A stretch of 64,000 nt of DNA, from assembly GCA_949296775.1 (NCBI GenBank), contig CASFQA010000001.1:372001-436000 (forward strand). The letters are read 5' to 3'. The notes beneath the pieces are model-generated. The model did no database searches. It was not told the DNA's origin and saw nothing but the letters and a program-made list of their open reading frames with translations. The position numbers and the translations under genes were made by a program. Below are positions 51,343 to 62,300 of this stretch, piece after piece; position 1 is the first letter of the stretch; every line of letters starts with the position of its first letter. This DNA comes from an uncultured bacterium (GTDB lineage: Bacteria; Bacillota_I; Bacilli_A; RFN20; CAG-826).

Positions 51343-51498
51343 AAACGCGACAATGATAGTCAAAATAAGGCTTAAGGGAAACGGTTTGAATAAGAAAGGC
51401 GGCATTGCTTTAGACAGGAATTTCAGGAAAAACGCCCAAATAATCGAAAAAGCATAGGAACCAAAGGTTGATGGTGTTCACTTAATTAAAGAAAACCC

Positions 51499-51563
51499 GC
51501 ACCAAAACTCCTACCGACTTTTGGTGTGGTCGCACTAAAACTCCCACCGACTTTTAGTGCGAC
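51499..51563. repeat. Two tandem hairpin repeats with a shared 11-base loop
   Basis: GCACCAAAA/TTTTGGTGT (51499-51527) and GTCGCACTAAAA/TTTTAGTGCGAC (51529-51563) form stems of 9 and 12 base pairs. Both enclose the loop CTCCYACCGAC. Units repeat at 33 bases. The rest of this gene-free stretch (51343-51665) holds an AT-rich sequence with GTTCACTTAATTAAAG to the left, possibly the end of a lost mobile element, and the enolase terminator to the right. Confidence 0.7.
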
Positions 51564-51615
51564 TTTCCTTTAACGTTTTGAACAATATCCGCATTTTGTC
51601 TTAATTTATTGACGG

Positions 51616-51646
51616 AAAAAGGGCCCACCCGGACGGATGAGCCCTT
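51616..51646 (-). terminator. Terminator of eno
   Basis: On the minus strand AAGGGCTCA and TGGGCCCTT pair with a short loop and are followed by TTTT. It lies 20 bases after the enolase stop. Confidence 0.8.
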
Positions 51647-51665
51647 ATACAAGGGAAGAGAATCC

Positions 51666-53041
<1,376 letters not shown>

Positions 53042-53138
53042 GAGCAAAAGGCGAAGACGACGCCGATAAATATTATCTTTGATAATAAAAAGGCGAAATG
53101 AAGATGTTTGGCCTTGGCTTTTATGTTTGATTTAATAC

Positions 53139-53321
53139 TTTTCACTTCTAGATAATTTCTAGGAAACTTCTAGATACTTCTAGATGCGGAAAATCTTTGC
53201 TACCGAGGTAAAAAATATCGATGTTGAGTACGCTTTTTGAATATTTAATATTATATAGGTAAACTCGATATTCTTTTTCACTTCTAGATAATTTCTAGGA
53301 AACTTCTAAATACTTCTAGAT
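53139..53321. repeat. Two 47-bp direct repeats built of TTCTAG units
   Basis: The copies at 53139-53185 and 53275-53321 differ at one base. Each contains four CTTCTAGAT/TTTCTAGGA units spaced about 10-11 bases apart, so the sites lie on one helix face. The 89 bases between are AT-rich without a gene. The remainder of the gene-free stretch 53042-53539 shows no coding sequence; a T-arm-like piece near 53466-53490 was noted but is not a tRNA. Confidence 0.8.
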
Positions 53322-53539
53322 CAATTGGGCCGCCATTCGGATAACGGGATATCCGCCCATTTGCCCCCCGGTCAAGAAATGAGGCCCCGTTTCATTAAGG
53401 AACCACTGATCACCGAAGGAAAACATTCAATACTCGAGGCATTTCTCTTTATGATCGCCATTATTGGGCGAAGCAAGAATTGAACCCGCTTGCTTCCCGT
53501 TACCGTCTTCCCCTAATATTCCGTCCACCGAATCCCGTT

Positions 53540-54889
53540 TTATAAAAGGCCGGCCATGTATAAAGGAAGATAAACAACGCCATCCTGCACTTTTAGGTCA
53601 GAAGCGTGAATCACATAAGGGGTCGCCAGTTCGTTTTGGTATTTGGCTTGGAACTTTTTAAGCGAGTTCAAGGTGTAATTGCCCGTCGACTTCACTTCAA
53701 TCGGACAAATGTTATGTCGGGAGGTCAGTTCCCTTTTGGCAATGAGGAAATCGATTTCCATCCGTTCTTCGCGTTGTTTGCTATTTCGGGAATAAAAATA
53801 TAGTTTCCTGCCGCTCGCGACCAAAGCCTGGGCAACCGCGTTCTCCATGATCATTCCCTCATTGATGCTGAGCTTGTCGAAAAGGATTTTGTTATATAGC
53901 GTCTCCCGATCAAAAGGCGAGTCGTTTAAGGAAAGGTTAATGAGCAGACCGGTGTCGCCCATATAGCATTTGAAAAGGGAGGAATCCATGTTCATCGCCA
54001 AGCCGACTCCGGCGAGGGTGCCGTTATAAGCGGAGTTGATGATCATAGAGTCATCAAGCCAATAGAAAGCCGACTCGTAATCGCGGTAACGGGCGCCGGA
54101 TGCCAAAGAAGACAGCCGGAATCGCTTCTCGTGTCGAGAAAGTTGGCTCGGAAGCTCTTCGAGGATGCGCTCGACTTTCCTTTTGTCGGAATCGGCGTTC
54201 TTATTAATGTCGGATCGGTATAAGTCGAGGATATCCTTTTGCGTTTCGTAAACTTTGGCGAAATTCTTTGTTTTCACGTAGGTTTCTACCGCCTGGGGCA
54301 TGCCGCCAACCAGGAGATATTGGCGAAAAAGATCCATGATTTTCCGGTGCATAGTTTGACCAAGAGGTCGGAGCTTGGAAAAGCAGTCGCGAAGGAGATC
54401 CATTAATTGCAATTCGCCCAGTGACCAAAGGAATTCCTCGAAATCCATTGGGTACATCTTCAGATGCCGCTCCTCCGACGGAAGCAATATACCCTCAACG
54501 TTCTTCTTAATGGAAAGCAGCGACCCGGTCTCGATATAGTCGAATCGTCCATCCTGTACCAAATACTTGATAGCCGACCTTGCCCTTGGAAACGCCTGCA
54601 CCTCATCGAAAATGATTAGGCTCTTGCGAGGGCGAAGATGAACATGCAAAAGGGCCGAAAGGTAAAAGAAGAAGGAATCGAGATCATATAAGTAAGTATC
54701 GAAAAGAAGGGGTATCTGCCCTTGGGCACGATTAAAATCAATGAGGGCGAAGGATTCGTATTCTTTTTTGGCGAATTCCTCGACGATGTAGCTTTTGCCA
54801 ACGCGGCGGGCGCCTTCGATCAGTAACGCGGTTTTGCCTTGGGAATTATTTTTCCAATCAAGCAATCGCTGATAAATTTTCCGTTTCAT
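53540..54889 (-). CDS. AAA ATPase with C-terminal DUF4143
   Basis: 449 residues from the ATG at 54889; the frame is open nine codons further, but those overlap the -10 box. The N-terminal AAA domain has LIEGARRVGKSYIVEEFAKK (Walker A) and SLIIFDEVQAFPRARSAIKYL (Walker B). DUF4143 follows, with DYESAFYWLDDSMIINSAYN. The C-terminal region MEIDFLI...ICPIEVKS is a PD-(D/E)xK nuclease-like signature. The family is common in gut Bacilli and archaea, often in mobile or defensive contexts, and its function is not settled. Its promoter region carries an unusual array of 32-33 bp repeats. Confidence 0.88.
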   Translation of the reverse strand: MKRKIYQRLLDWKNNSQGKTALLIEGARRVGKSYIVEEFAKKEYESFALIDFNRAQGQIPLLFDTYLYDLDSFFFYLSALLHVHLRPRKSLIIFDEVQAFPRARSAIKYLVQDGRFDYIETGSLLSIKKNVEGILLPSEERHLKMYPMDFEEFLWSLGELQLMDLLRDCFSKLRPLGQTMHRKIMDLFRQYLLVGGMPQAVETYVKTKNFAKVYETQKDILDLYRSDINKNADSDKRKVERILEELPSQLSRHEKRFRLSSLASGARYRDYESAFYWLDDSMIINSAYNGTLAGVGLAMNMDSSLFKCYMGDTGLLINLSLNDSPFDRETLYNKILFDKLSINEGMIMENAVAQALVASGRKLYFYSRNSKQREERMEIDFLIAKRELTSRHNICPIEVKSTGNYTLNSLKKFQAKYQNELATPYVIHASDLKVQDGVVYLPLYMAGLL

Positions 54890-54907
54890 AGGTTGTTTTC
54901 CGATAAC

Positions 54908-55032
54908 ATTATACACATAATCAAGATTTTTAACTCGGATTTTTGCACATTTTCAAGGTTTATCTATTTTAGATTTTACACGTTTTCTAGGTTTTTAACA
55001 TTGGAAATATACACATTTTCGAGGTTTTAAGC
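54908..55032 (-). repeat. Four tandem 32-33 bp operator-like repeats over the ATPase promoter
   Basis: On the + strand TACACATTTTCNAGGTTTTTAAC-like units begin at 54912, 54944, 54977 and 55010. On the minus strand the first unit abuts and slightly overlaps the TATAAT at 54908-54913, upstream of the DUF4143 ATPase. The spacing equals three helical turns, so all units face the same side. This is the layout of a cooperative operator or an upstream activator array. Confidence 0.7.
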
Positions 55033-55063
55033 CACATATCAGCATAGTGGTAACCTAAAAGTG

Positions 55064-55445
55064 GACACATCAAACCGGGTCGGGGCGATAATATGACAAA
55101 GCCCGCCGCGGAGGCCAGCAGGCGATACGGCGTTACCACTACGTCCGTCTCGGACTACTGCCGGGAATACCTGAAGTCTATCAACGGCTGGGTCAAGACC
55201 GAGATGTTCATCGGCTTCGACGTCAGGGATTGCCAGGACGTGCCGTCCTTCGCCAAGGAGTACGTCGGGCTCTTCAACTAGGAAAGGCCTTCATATGCCT
55301 TGGTCTACCTGACGCCCTAGGAATACCAAAAAAGGGGAGCAGCCCAAGAAGCCGAGCAAGATCGCCTACGAGAAGAAGGAGAAGATAATCAAGGAGGCAA
55401 AAGCCAAGAAGGAATCGAGGCTTAAAAATAGGTGTCTACAAAACG
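55064..55445 (+). mobile_element. Remnant of an IS3-family insertion sequence
   Basis: Imperfect inverted ends with GTGGACACAT (left) and GTAGACACCT (right, read inward) enclose a decayed transposase. The body is GC-richer than its left flank. The region to 55545 holds nothing else recognisable. Confidence 0.5.
55093..55340 (+). pseudogene. IS3-family transposase, C-terminal remnant
   Basis: The frame encodes SINGWVKTEMFIGFDVRD and FAKEYVGLFN, then TAG, ERPSYALVYLTP, TAG, EYQK. This matches the end of IS3-type OrfB (NxRPHxALxYxTPxEY), with two amber codons where sense codons are expected; the first stands at a position normally Tyr or Asn. The DDE core upstream is missing. The 28 residues at the start do not match and come from a deletion junction or another frame. 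It is clearly non-functional. Confidence 0.7.
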
Positions 55446-55545
55446 TTTGCTAGCGCATTTCTAGATGAGTCCAGCTTAGCGGTTGGAGCATCAAAACGGA
55501 AAGCCAATCGCATGACTGCTAAGCAGCATCAGCCCGGATGGCCCA

Positions 55546-58500
55546 TCATTCGACTATCTCAACGATATCCAGCAAAGGGGGATCAATATAGGCCGGACGG
55601 ATGCCCCGTTCGAAGGATATCGAGCTCACCGGCGTGTCCTCGAAGGCCTCAAGCAGCACTCCGTAAACCGCAACCGTCCGACCATCTTCGGTCGTTATCG
55701 AGTTCGGTATCTCGGCATGATCCTGGCTACCGGTATAGCCGATAATGAAGTATTGGAGGTCGGTCGCGGAGTTGTTAGCCCGAAGATGAGCATAATAGAA
55801 CTCCCCGTCATAGCCTCTTTCGCCGTCGAAGCCAAAAACCTCTTTGCAGGGCAGCATATCGGCGTCATTGGTTTGGTTGAAGCCCCAAGAGAAGAATACC
55901 CATCCTGAGTCATGGTAACCTTCGAAGACAACTAAATCCTGTCGCGGGTTGAAAGTACCGCTGCAATCAATGAGGGAAAGGGAAGAGCAACCCTCGAATA
56001 ACTGGGCGCCGCAATGGGAGAGTTGGCTTAGATTCATATGTAAGTATTCCAAGCTTTGGTTGCCGGCGAAGGCGCGGCTTACGATTTGGGTGACGGACCA
56101 GCCCTCCCCCTCGACGGCAATCGGCTTCTCCAGGTCTAAGGAGACGACATCAGCCTCCCACTCAATTATTGCCCATCCTGAATTATTCGATCCGGCAGCG
56201 ACTTTCGCGAGATGCATCCCGTTAGTTTCAACTACCTCCCCTTGATAATCATAGACGGCCCGCTCATAAGGCAAGTCGAGGACCGCTTCAGCCCCATCGG
56301 CGAAGAAGTAAAGCGGCTCCCCATCAGAATCCATCGCCCCATGGCCGATGGTCTTTAAGCTTGAGGGCAAGAACACATCGACCGCGGGCAAATCGCAGAA
56401 GGCATTGGAGGCCACTGCCTCCACCGGGGCAGAGATGGTCCCGACGCTCTTTTCCTCAGCAACCACGATATCGTCGGAGGTCGATCCGTAGTCGAGGACC
56501 GTGAAGTAATAATCGCCGGACTCGTGCTGGCAAAGGGCATAGATAAGCGAACCCTCGACCGCGTATTGGCCGGCATATTCATAGACGATGGGGAAATCCT
56601 CCTCCGGGTATAAGGGGGCCTTTTCATCTTCCGCTTGGCTAAGGCCGACGAAACCGCCGACATAGCCAAAGGAATAGCTCTCCTCGGGATTGGAAGCCGA
56701 CCCCGATCCGAACACATCGGTATAGATGTTATGGATGCCCTCCGGCTCAATCTCGATCCCATCGGCGATCGAAATGGAGGGAATTCGGATGTTATAGAAG
56801 GCGTGGCGGTCGATCCGCTTGATCGAGGCAGGTATCGAAAGGGGCTCATCGTAGTTGGAACCAACGGTCCCAAAGGCATAAGGCGCGATTTCCTCGACTG
56901 GATAAGTCAGCCCCTCATATGTGACTTCGGAAAGGATCGGCGCGCCGATGACCATATCGGAAATGATGCAGGCGTACTTATGACCGGAATCGTCTTCGCA
57001 AAGAGCGTAACGGTAGTCGTCGATCCAGGGGGTGTCCGTCCCAGCGTAACCGACCGTGGTATAGCCATCGATCCTGGTCGGCGGCCCCTCGAAGAAAACA
57101 TTATTGGTCCCCACCCCTTTCGATAAGGGGAGCTCAACCTCCAGCCCCTTGGCGATCCATAACGGGAAAACATAGCCGAAATCGGCAAAGCAATTGGGGG
57201 AGACCCGCCGGACGGGATAGGAAAGGCCATCCCGATCGATTGATTCCTGGAGAATATGGGGGCCGAACAATCGCCAATAACAAAGTTCCGCCCAAGAGCC
57301 GGCTCCATCTTCAAAGAGGGCGTATTGCCCTTCCTCAACTGTCTGGTAGCCTAGGAACCCAGTCTGGAAATCGAAATTGTCGCCCGTAAAGGCGGTGAGG
57401 GCCGCTTCGGGCATTTGCTTGGCCTCGAAGTAAACGATGGTGACCCAATCGCCCCGGTCATATTGGAAAACCCCTCGTCCGAAGCTAACGACCGAGGCCG
57501 GAATGACGATCGGGCGGGCGACCCGGGTATCGCGGAATGCCCCCTCGCCGATTTTGCTTAGGGATGAAGGAAGGGTCAGCGAGGAAAGATAAAGCCCCGA
57601 GCCGGCATAGGGAGCGATCTCCTCAACCGGGAAACCATCATATTCATCGACGATGACTAGATCGTCTTCGACCTCATTGACCTTGAGGGCGATCGAATAA
57701 GCGTGGCCGTTTTCCTCCCGGGCCAAATAGTAGATGCCGTTTTCCTCCCCCATCGAGGTCGCCCCGAAGTAGACTTTATCCGCCTCGGTTCCCCAAGATT
57801 CGGAATAAGTCAGCTTCGAGCCGGTTTCCACAGCCACAATCGTGTCCGGATCGAAAGCCCCCTCAGCGATGAATTCGATGGTTTTGGGAAGGAAGACATA
57901 ATCGGCCGGACAACGCTCAATCCCGACGATCGGCAAGCTTAGGCCTAAGGGATGGGCATAGGTTTCGGGGATATTGACGAGGCCAGTCGGGGTATCAGTC
58001 AGCACCACCCGGGCATTCTCCCCTTGGCCCAGGACATAGCCATAAAAGCCGTTGGCGTAGGAAGGATCCCGCGAGAGTTCGAAATTGTAATCGAAGAAGG
58101 CTCGGGCATTAGGATAGAGCCAGTCCTCCCCTAATTGGCAATTCTGCTGGGGCGCCCGGAAGCAAACCTTCTCAATGAATGGGCTAAAAAACGCCTCTTT
58201 GGCGACCTCGATGTTCTTCGATTCGATATAGACATTCTTGATCGCCGTCCCATAAAAGGCCCGGTCCTCAATCGTTTCAGCCGCTACAATGGTCAAGGAG
58301 GAATCGTTTAGGGCGAAAGTCGCCCCGGCGAAAGCTTCCTCGCCAATGACTTTGACTTGGTAAAATAGGGCGTAGCTTTGTAAGCCGGGGCAATCGGCGA
58401 AGGCCCGGGGGCCGATCTCGACCATATTGTCCCCATCGGCATAGACGTTGGCGATGTTCGAGTTGCCCTCAAATGCCGAGGCCCCGATCCCGATCACCGG

Positions 58501-59307
58501 ACGTCCGAGATAAGTCTCAGGCAGATAAACCGTATCCTCGCTTCCAAGATAACGGCTGACCTCATAGGCATAGGGGTCGCCTTTTTCGTTATAGAGCAAA
58601 GAAAACTCCAAATCAGGCCGCGGCTGCTCAACATAAACATTCAGCCAAGCCTGCTCTCCGGTGGCCCGAACGTTGGCGAACAAAGAGCAAGTTCCCGCGT
58701 GGAGGCCAAGAATGGCATTGGTCAAGCCGTCATAACGGACGACGTTGTCATCGGAAGAATAGATGAAGAGGTCCGTCAGGTCATGGCCGTTCAGATCAAG
58801 GTAATCCAGAAGACCGACCGATTGGCCCTCCAATAAATAAAGCTCGGTTTGGGTGAAATACGGGGTCGAGGGGTCACTGACCTCAGCCGGCCCTACATTC
58901 ACGGTAAAGGAATCCGTCAAGGCGGGGTTGGCGAGCATATAGCCTTTGACCGTCGCCGTCCCGACGGCTAAAGCCTGGATCGAATTTTCTTCGGTCAAGA
59001 CGATGGACGGATCGCTGGACTCCAAGGCATAGCCGCCGTAAAGATCGCCGGCGTATTCGCCATCTAAGAAAGCCGTGATTCCCCGTCGCTCCCCGACCGT
59101 CAATTCCAGGTTATCGACTTCATCGAGCCAAAACTCGTGCTCATTTTCGTCGAGGTAAACCGACGATGACGTTTCGGAAGTCGGCTCCAAAACTGAGGAA
59201 GATTCTTGTGGCGTGGTCGTTTCCGGGGGCGAGGAAACAGAAGGGGCGCCGACGTCGCAGGAGCAGAGCAGAAAGAAGAACGACAGCAAACCACAGGCTT
59301 TTTTCAT
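55546..59307 (-). CDS. Giant BspA-like leucine-rich-repeat lipoprotein 1
   Basis: 1253 residues from the ATG at 59307 (GGAGGG upstream; the frame is open further). The signal ends with the lipobox LCSC at residue 17, and a Ser/Thr/Pro-rich spacer follows. Residues about 50-240 contain bacterial Ig-like (Big_2) segments such as SSDPSIVLTEENSIQALAVG. The rest is built of BspA-type LRR_5 repeats with VIGIGASAFEGNSNI, MVEIGPRAFADCPGL and VEEIAPYAFG patterns, separated by modules containing YAL...GHxYA. Such proteins are surface adhesins of host-associated bacteria. The ATG overlaps the stop of the related gene upstream, forming an operon. Confidence 0.88.
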   Translation of the reverse strand: MKKACGLLSFFFLLCSCDVGAPSVSSPPETTTPQESSSVLEPTSETSSSVYLDENEHEFWLDEVDNLELTVGERRGITAFLDGEYAGDLYGGYALESSDPSIVLTEENSIQALAVGTATVKGYMLANPALTDSFTVNVGPAEVSDPSTPYFTQTELYLLEGQSVGLLDYLDLNGHDLTDLFIYSSDDNVVRYDGLTNAILGLHAGTCSLFANVRATGEQAWLNVYVEQPRPDLEFSLLYNEKGDPYAYEVSRYLGSEDTVYLPETYLGRPVIGIGASAFEGNSNIANVYADGDNMVEIGPRAFADCPGLQSYALFYQVKVIGEEAFAGATFALNDSSLTIVAAETIEDRAFYGTAIKNVYIESKNIEVAKEAFFSPFIEKVCFRAPQQNCQLGEDWLYPNARAFFDYNFELSRDPSYANGFYGYVLGQGENARVVLTDTPTGLVNIPETYAHPLGLSLPIVGIERCPADYVFLPKTIEFIAEGAFDPDTIVAVETGSKLTYSESWGTEADKVYFGATSMGEENGIYYLAREENGHAYSIALKVNEVEDDLVIVDEYDGFPVEEIAPYAGSGLYLSSLTLPSSLSKIGEGAFRDTRVARPIVIPASVVSFGRGVFQYDRGDWVTIVYFEAKQMPEAALTAFTGDNFDFQTGFLGYQTVEEGQYALFEDGAGSWAELCYWRLFGPHILQESIDRDGLSYPVRRVSPNCFADFGYVFPLWIAKGLEVELPLSKGVGTNNVFFEGPPTRIDGYTTVGYAGTDTPWIDDYRYALCEDDSGHKYACIISDMVIGAPILSEVTYEGLTYPVEEIAPYAFGTVGSNYDEPLSIPASIKRIDRHAFYNIRIPSISIADGIEIEPEGIHNIYTDVFGSGSASNPEESYSFGYVGGFVGLSQAEDEKAPLYPEEDFPIVYEYAGQYAVEGSLIYALCQHESGDYYFTVLDYGSTSDDIVVAEEKSVGTISAPVEAVASNAFCDLPAVDVFLPSSLKTIGHGAMDSDGEPLYFFADGAEAVLDLPYERAVYDYQGEVVETNGMHLAKVAAGSNNSGWAIIEWEADVVSLDLEKPIAVEGEGWSVTQIVSRAFAGNQSLEYLHMNLSQLSHCGAQLFEGCSSLSLIDCSGTFNPRQDLVVFEGYHDSGWVFFSWGFNQTNDADMLPCKEVFGFDGERGYDGEFYYAHLRANNSATDLQYFIIGYTGSQDHAEIPNSITTEDGRTVAVYGVLLEAFEDTPVSSISFERGIRPAYIDPPLLDIVEIVE

Positions 59308-62300
59308 AGGTTGCCCTCCGGCATTTTGACCCCGAAGACGACCTTGGCATTCCCGGGATCGAATACCTCGCATGGCTCGGTCGATTCAAAAAGCAAGGTC
59401 GCCCCATTGGTGAAAGGATGGACAATCTTGATGCTGGAAGGGATATAGATATATCCCTCCCCGGCATCGGAAGAAAGCTCTTCGATGCCCGAAGGCATCA
59501 CCAAAGCCCCGTAATTGTCGTTAAAGACATACGAACCGACTTTCTTAAGAGACGAAGGTACATGGTCAGCCTTCAAAGGCCCTAAGCAATCATCGCCAAG
59601 AACCTCGATGGTATCAGGCAAATAAACCGTCGGATGGTAGGCGATACTATGAATATTGAAAGCTCTCTTTTCGATGCGTCGGACAATATACGACTTCCCG
59701 CGGTAAACGATCGATTCGGGGACGTAGACATTCGCGATTTCGCCCTCATATGAGATAAGGTCGGCGCTTAGCCGATCGCCATCTTCATTGAGAACAAAAC
59801 GCATTTGATTCCTCGTCACCTCAGCGACGAAATTCGAGTAATAGCGGACATCCTCGGGAATATCCTGCTCGACGATGCCCTGATGGTAATAGGCGACGTT
59901 GGACGAGAAAGAGACGATCCGTTTCACCGATGAAGGAATCGTGATTTCGCCATAACCATCCGCCGCCCCGTAGGAGAGCTCCTCGACCGGGATCCCAACG
60001 ATCGAAGAAGGCAGGACCGGGCTCCCCCAAGCGTTGGCATACACGATCGAAGCATAGTCATGCCCCTCTTGAGCACAGAAAGCATAATAGATCCCGTCAG
60101 GGGTTTTCCCGAAACCATCAGAATAATGGGCCACCGCGCGCACCTCCGCCCCCTCGGGGATCAACGGTTCCCCATGGCAAAGGAAATAAGCCGCCGAGCG
60201 AACGGGCAACCTCACCGTTTCCGGGACCACCACAAATGGCGCGTCGAAGAAGAGCTCACTGGATAAAGAAATACCCTGATGGAAGCCTTCGGCGATGAAG
60301 GAAACGGGGTAATCGGCGGCCCCATCGCTGACGCTCTCCTTGATCTCGTATTCCTGAGCATGCAATCCATCAAGCAAGGCAACCGCCGCCATCCCTTGGT
60401 CAGTCAAGGCATAAACCACCCGGCCTTCTTCGATTCGCAACCCGGCGTAGGAATAAACCATTGTCCCGCCTTCTAAATACCGCCCTACCGCCTGCTCTTT
60501 GGCGAAATCAAAGCAGGCCAAGCAGTCGGAATTGGTAAGGAAACGTTGGATATTATCGTCGAAATACAGCGAGGGAATTATCAAAGCATCGGGTATTTTC
60601 CAGCTGCCGATTGCGACCTCGAGCCCCCGGAGGTCCGCTTCTATCGATTCGTCGAAATCCAAAGCCCCAAGATTGATTCCTTTGACCGGGAGGCCTCGCC
60701 CCTCATGAACGATGGTTTGGGGGACATTATTGGAAGGCAAAGCCAAAACGAAAGCGCATTCTTCCCCGTTCGAATCGGTCCAAAGGGCGTAATCGACGCC
60801 TTGATATTCCCCGAATTCCCCTTTATACCCTCCAAGGGCGGTCTCGACCGTTTGCCAACCAGCGGGAATCGGATCATCGCCAAGCAGGAAAACCCGAACC
60901 GAACTAAGCAGGTCGAACCATACCGACGCCCCTTCCTCGATCGCCAAGACTTCGATGGACGATCCGACAAAAGGGTCCGCGTTCTGAATGACGAAAGAGG
61001 AAGGGAGGGAAAGGGCCAAAAGATTTGGCGAAAAATAAGGTGAACCAGCAAAACCAGTCACCGGGTACACTTTATAATCTTTCCACACTTCCCCAGGGAC
61101 TTGCGCGGCTTTGCCCTCGCCATAATAACCAAGCAAAAGGGCCTGTTCCCCGTCAAGGCGGAAATAGAAACCGGAATCGTTGAGAAGTTCGTCCGGGCTG
61201 ATGGACGATAAGCCGCTGCCAAGGTTTCCGGCGATAATCGTGCCATCTGGGAAAGACCGATCACCGATCTTGACGGTCGAAGGAGGGAGATAGACCACCT
61301 CGTCTTGTAGGCGGAAGAAGGCATAATCGTCGATTTCCTGCAGTCGGTCCCCGAATCCGAAATCGGTTAAGGGGCACGAATAGAAGGCCGAATTCCCGAC
61401 CGACACGGCGTTGAATCCCGTTACGGTAGTGAGCCTATTGCAAGAACCGAAGGCGCTGCCGCCAATCGTCTCTAATGTCGACGGAAGGACGACTTCCTCT
61501 AAATAGCCGCAGCCATTAAACGCCAAGTCGGATAGTTCCTTCACTCCCTCGGGGATAACAATCCGCCGAATTAACTCATTGGCATACTGACTGCTCGCCT
61601 CAATCCGGGTCACGGGAATATCGTGGATTGAAGAAGGGAAAACGACTTCCTCCCTGTTAGGCCAGGAGTTGACGGTGGCGCTGCCATCGGCATTCAGGTA
61701 ATAGCCGAATAACGAGCCGACTTGAACGATAAGCTTGGTTATGTGGTCATCGGCTTTCACGTTGATATAAGCCTGCCCATCGGAAAGCCCGGTCAAAATC
61801 CCGCTGAAGCGATCGACCTCGGCGATATCGGGATTCAATGATTCGAATTCGAATACCGGATCACCATCCCCTTTCCAATATAGGTAATCGGCCAGATCAA
61901 CCGTCTCCCCGACTTCGATTGCCAAACCGCCGGGGGCTCCCCAGGATATAACCGCGGTGTAGGAGTCGGAGACGATGATTTCCTCTTCCCCTACGTAAAG
62001 ATTCCCGTTGGCGTCAACATAGCTCGCCTCGATCGCCGTATGGCCGGCTTGTAAGCCCGTCACCGCCCCTTTCGGGGAAATGGAAAGGACTTCCGGGTCA
62101 GCCACGGTGAAATTTGGGAAGACCCGGACGTAATCGGGAAGGGCATAGGCTTCGAGCATAGTCGATTCCCCGACCGAAAGCCTCATCGTCTCTTCCGAGG
62201 AATGGGAACGGAAATGCAAGTCCAAGGACCCGCTTGCTTCCCCAACCGGGGCTTTTAGCAAAGCGAATTCGGAGGATGGGCTATCGCAGCCGGATAAAGC

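Noticed and set aside
53466-53490. On the minus strand a T-arm-like stem with loop TTCAATT, resembling part of a tRNA.
   Set aside because: The upstream sequence does not fold into D and anticodon arms, and no acceptor stem pairs across. It may be chance or a very old tRNA-targeted insertion trace.
54908-55032. The 32-33 bp units, considered as a CRISPR array.
   Set aside because: The conserved part is degenerate, the intervening sequence is only about 10 bases, and no cas genes are present.
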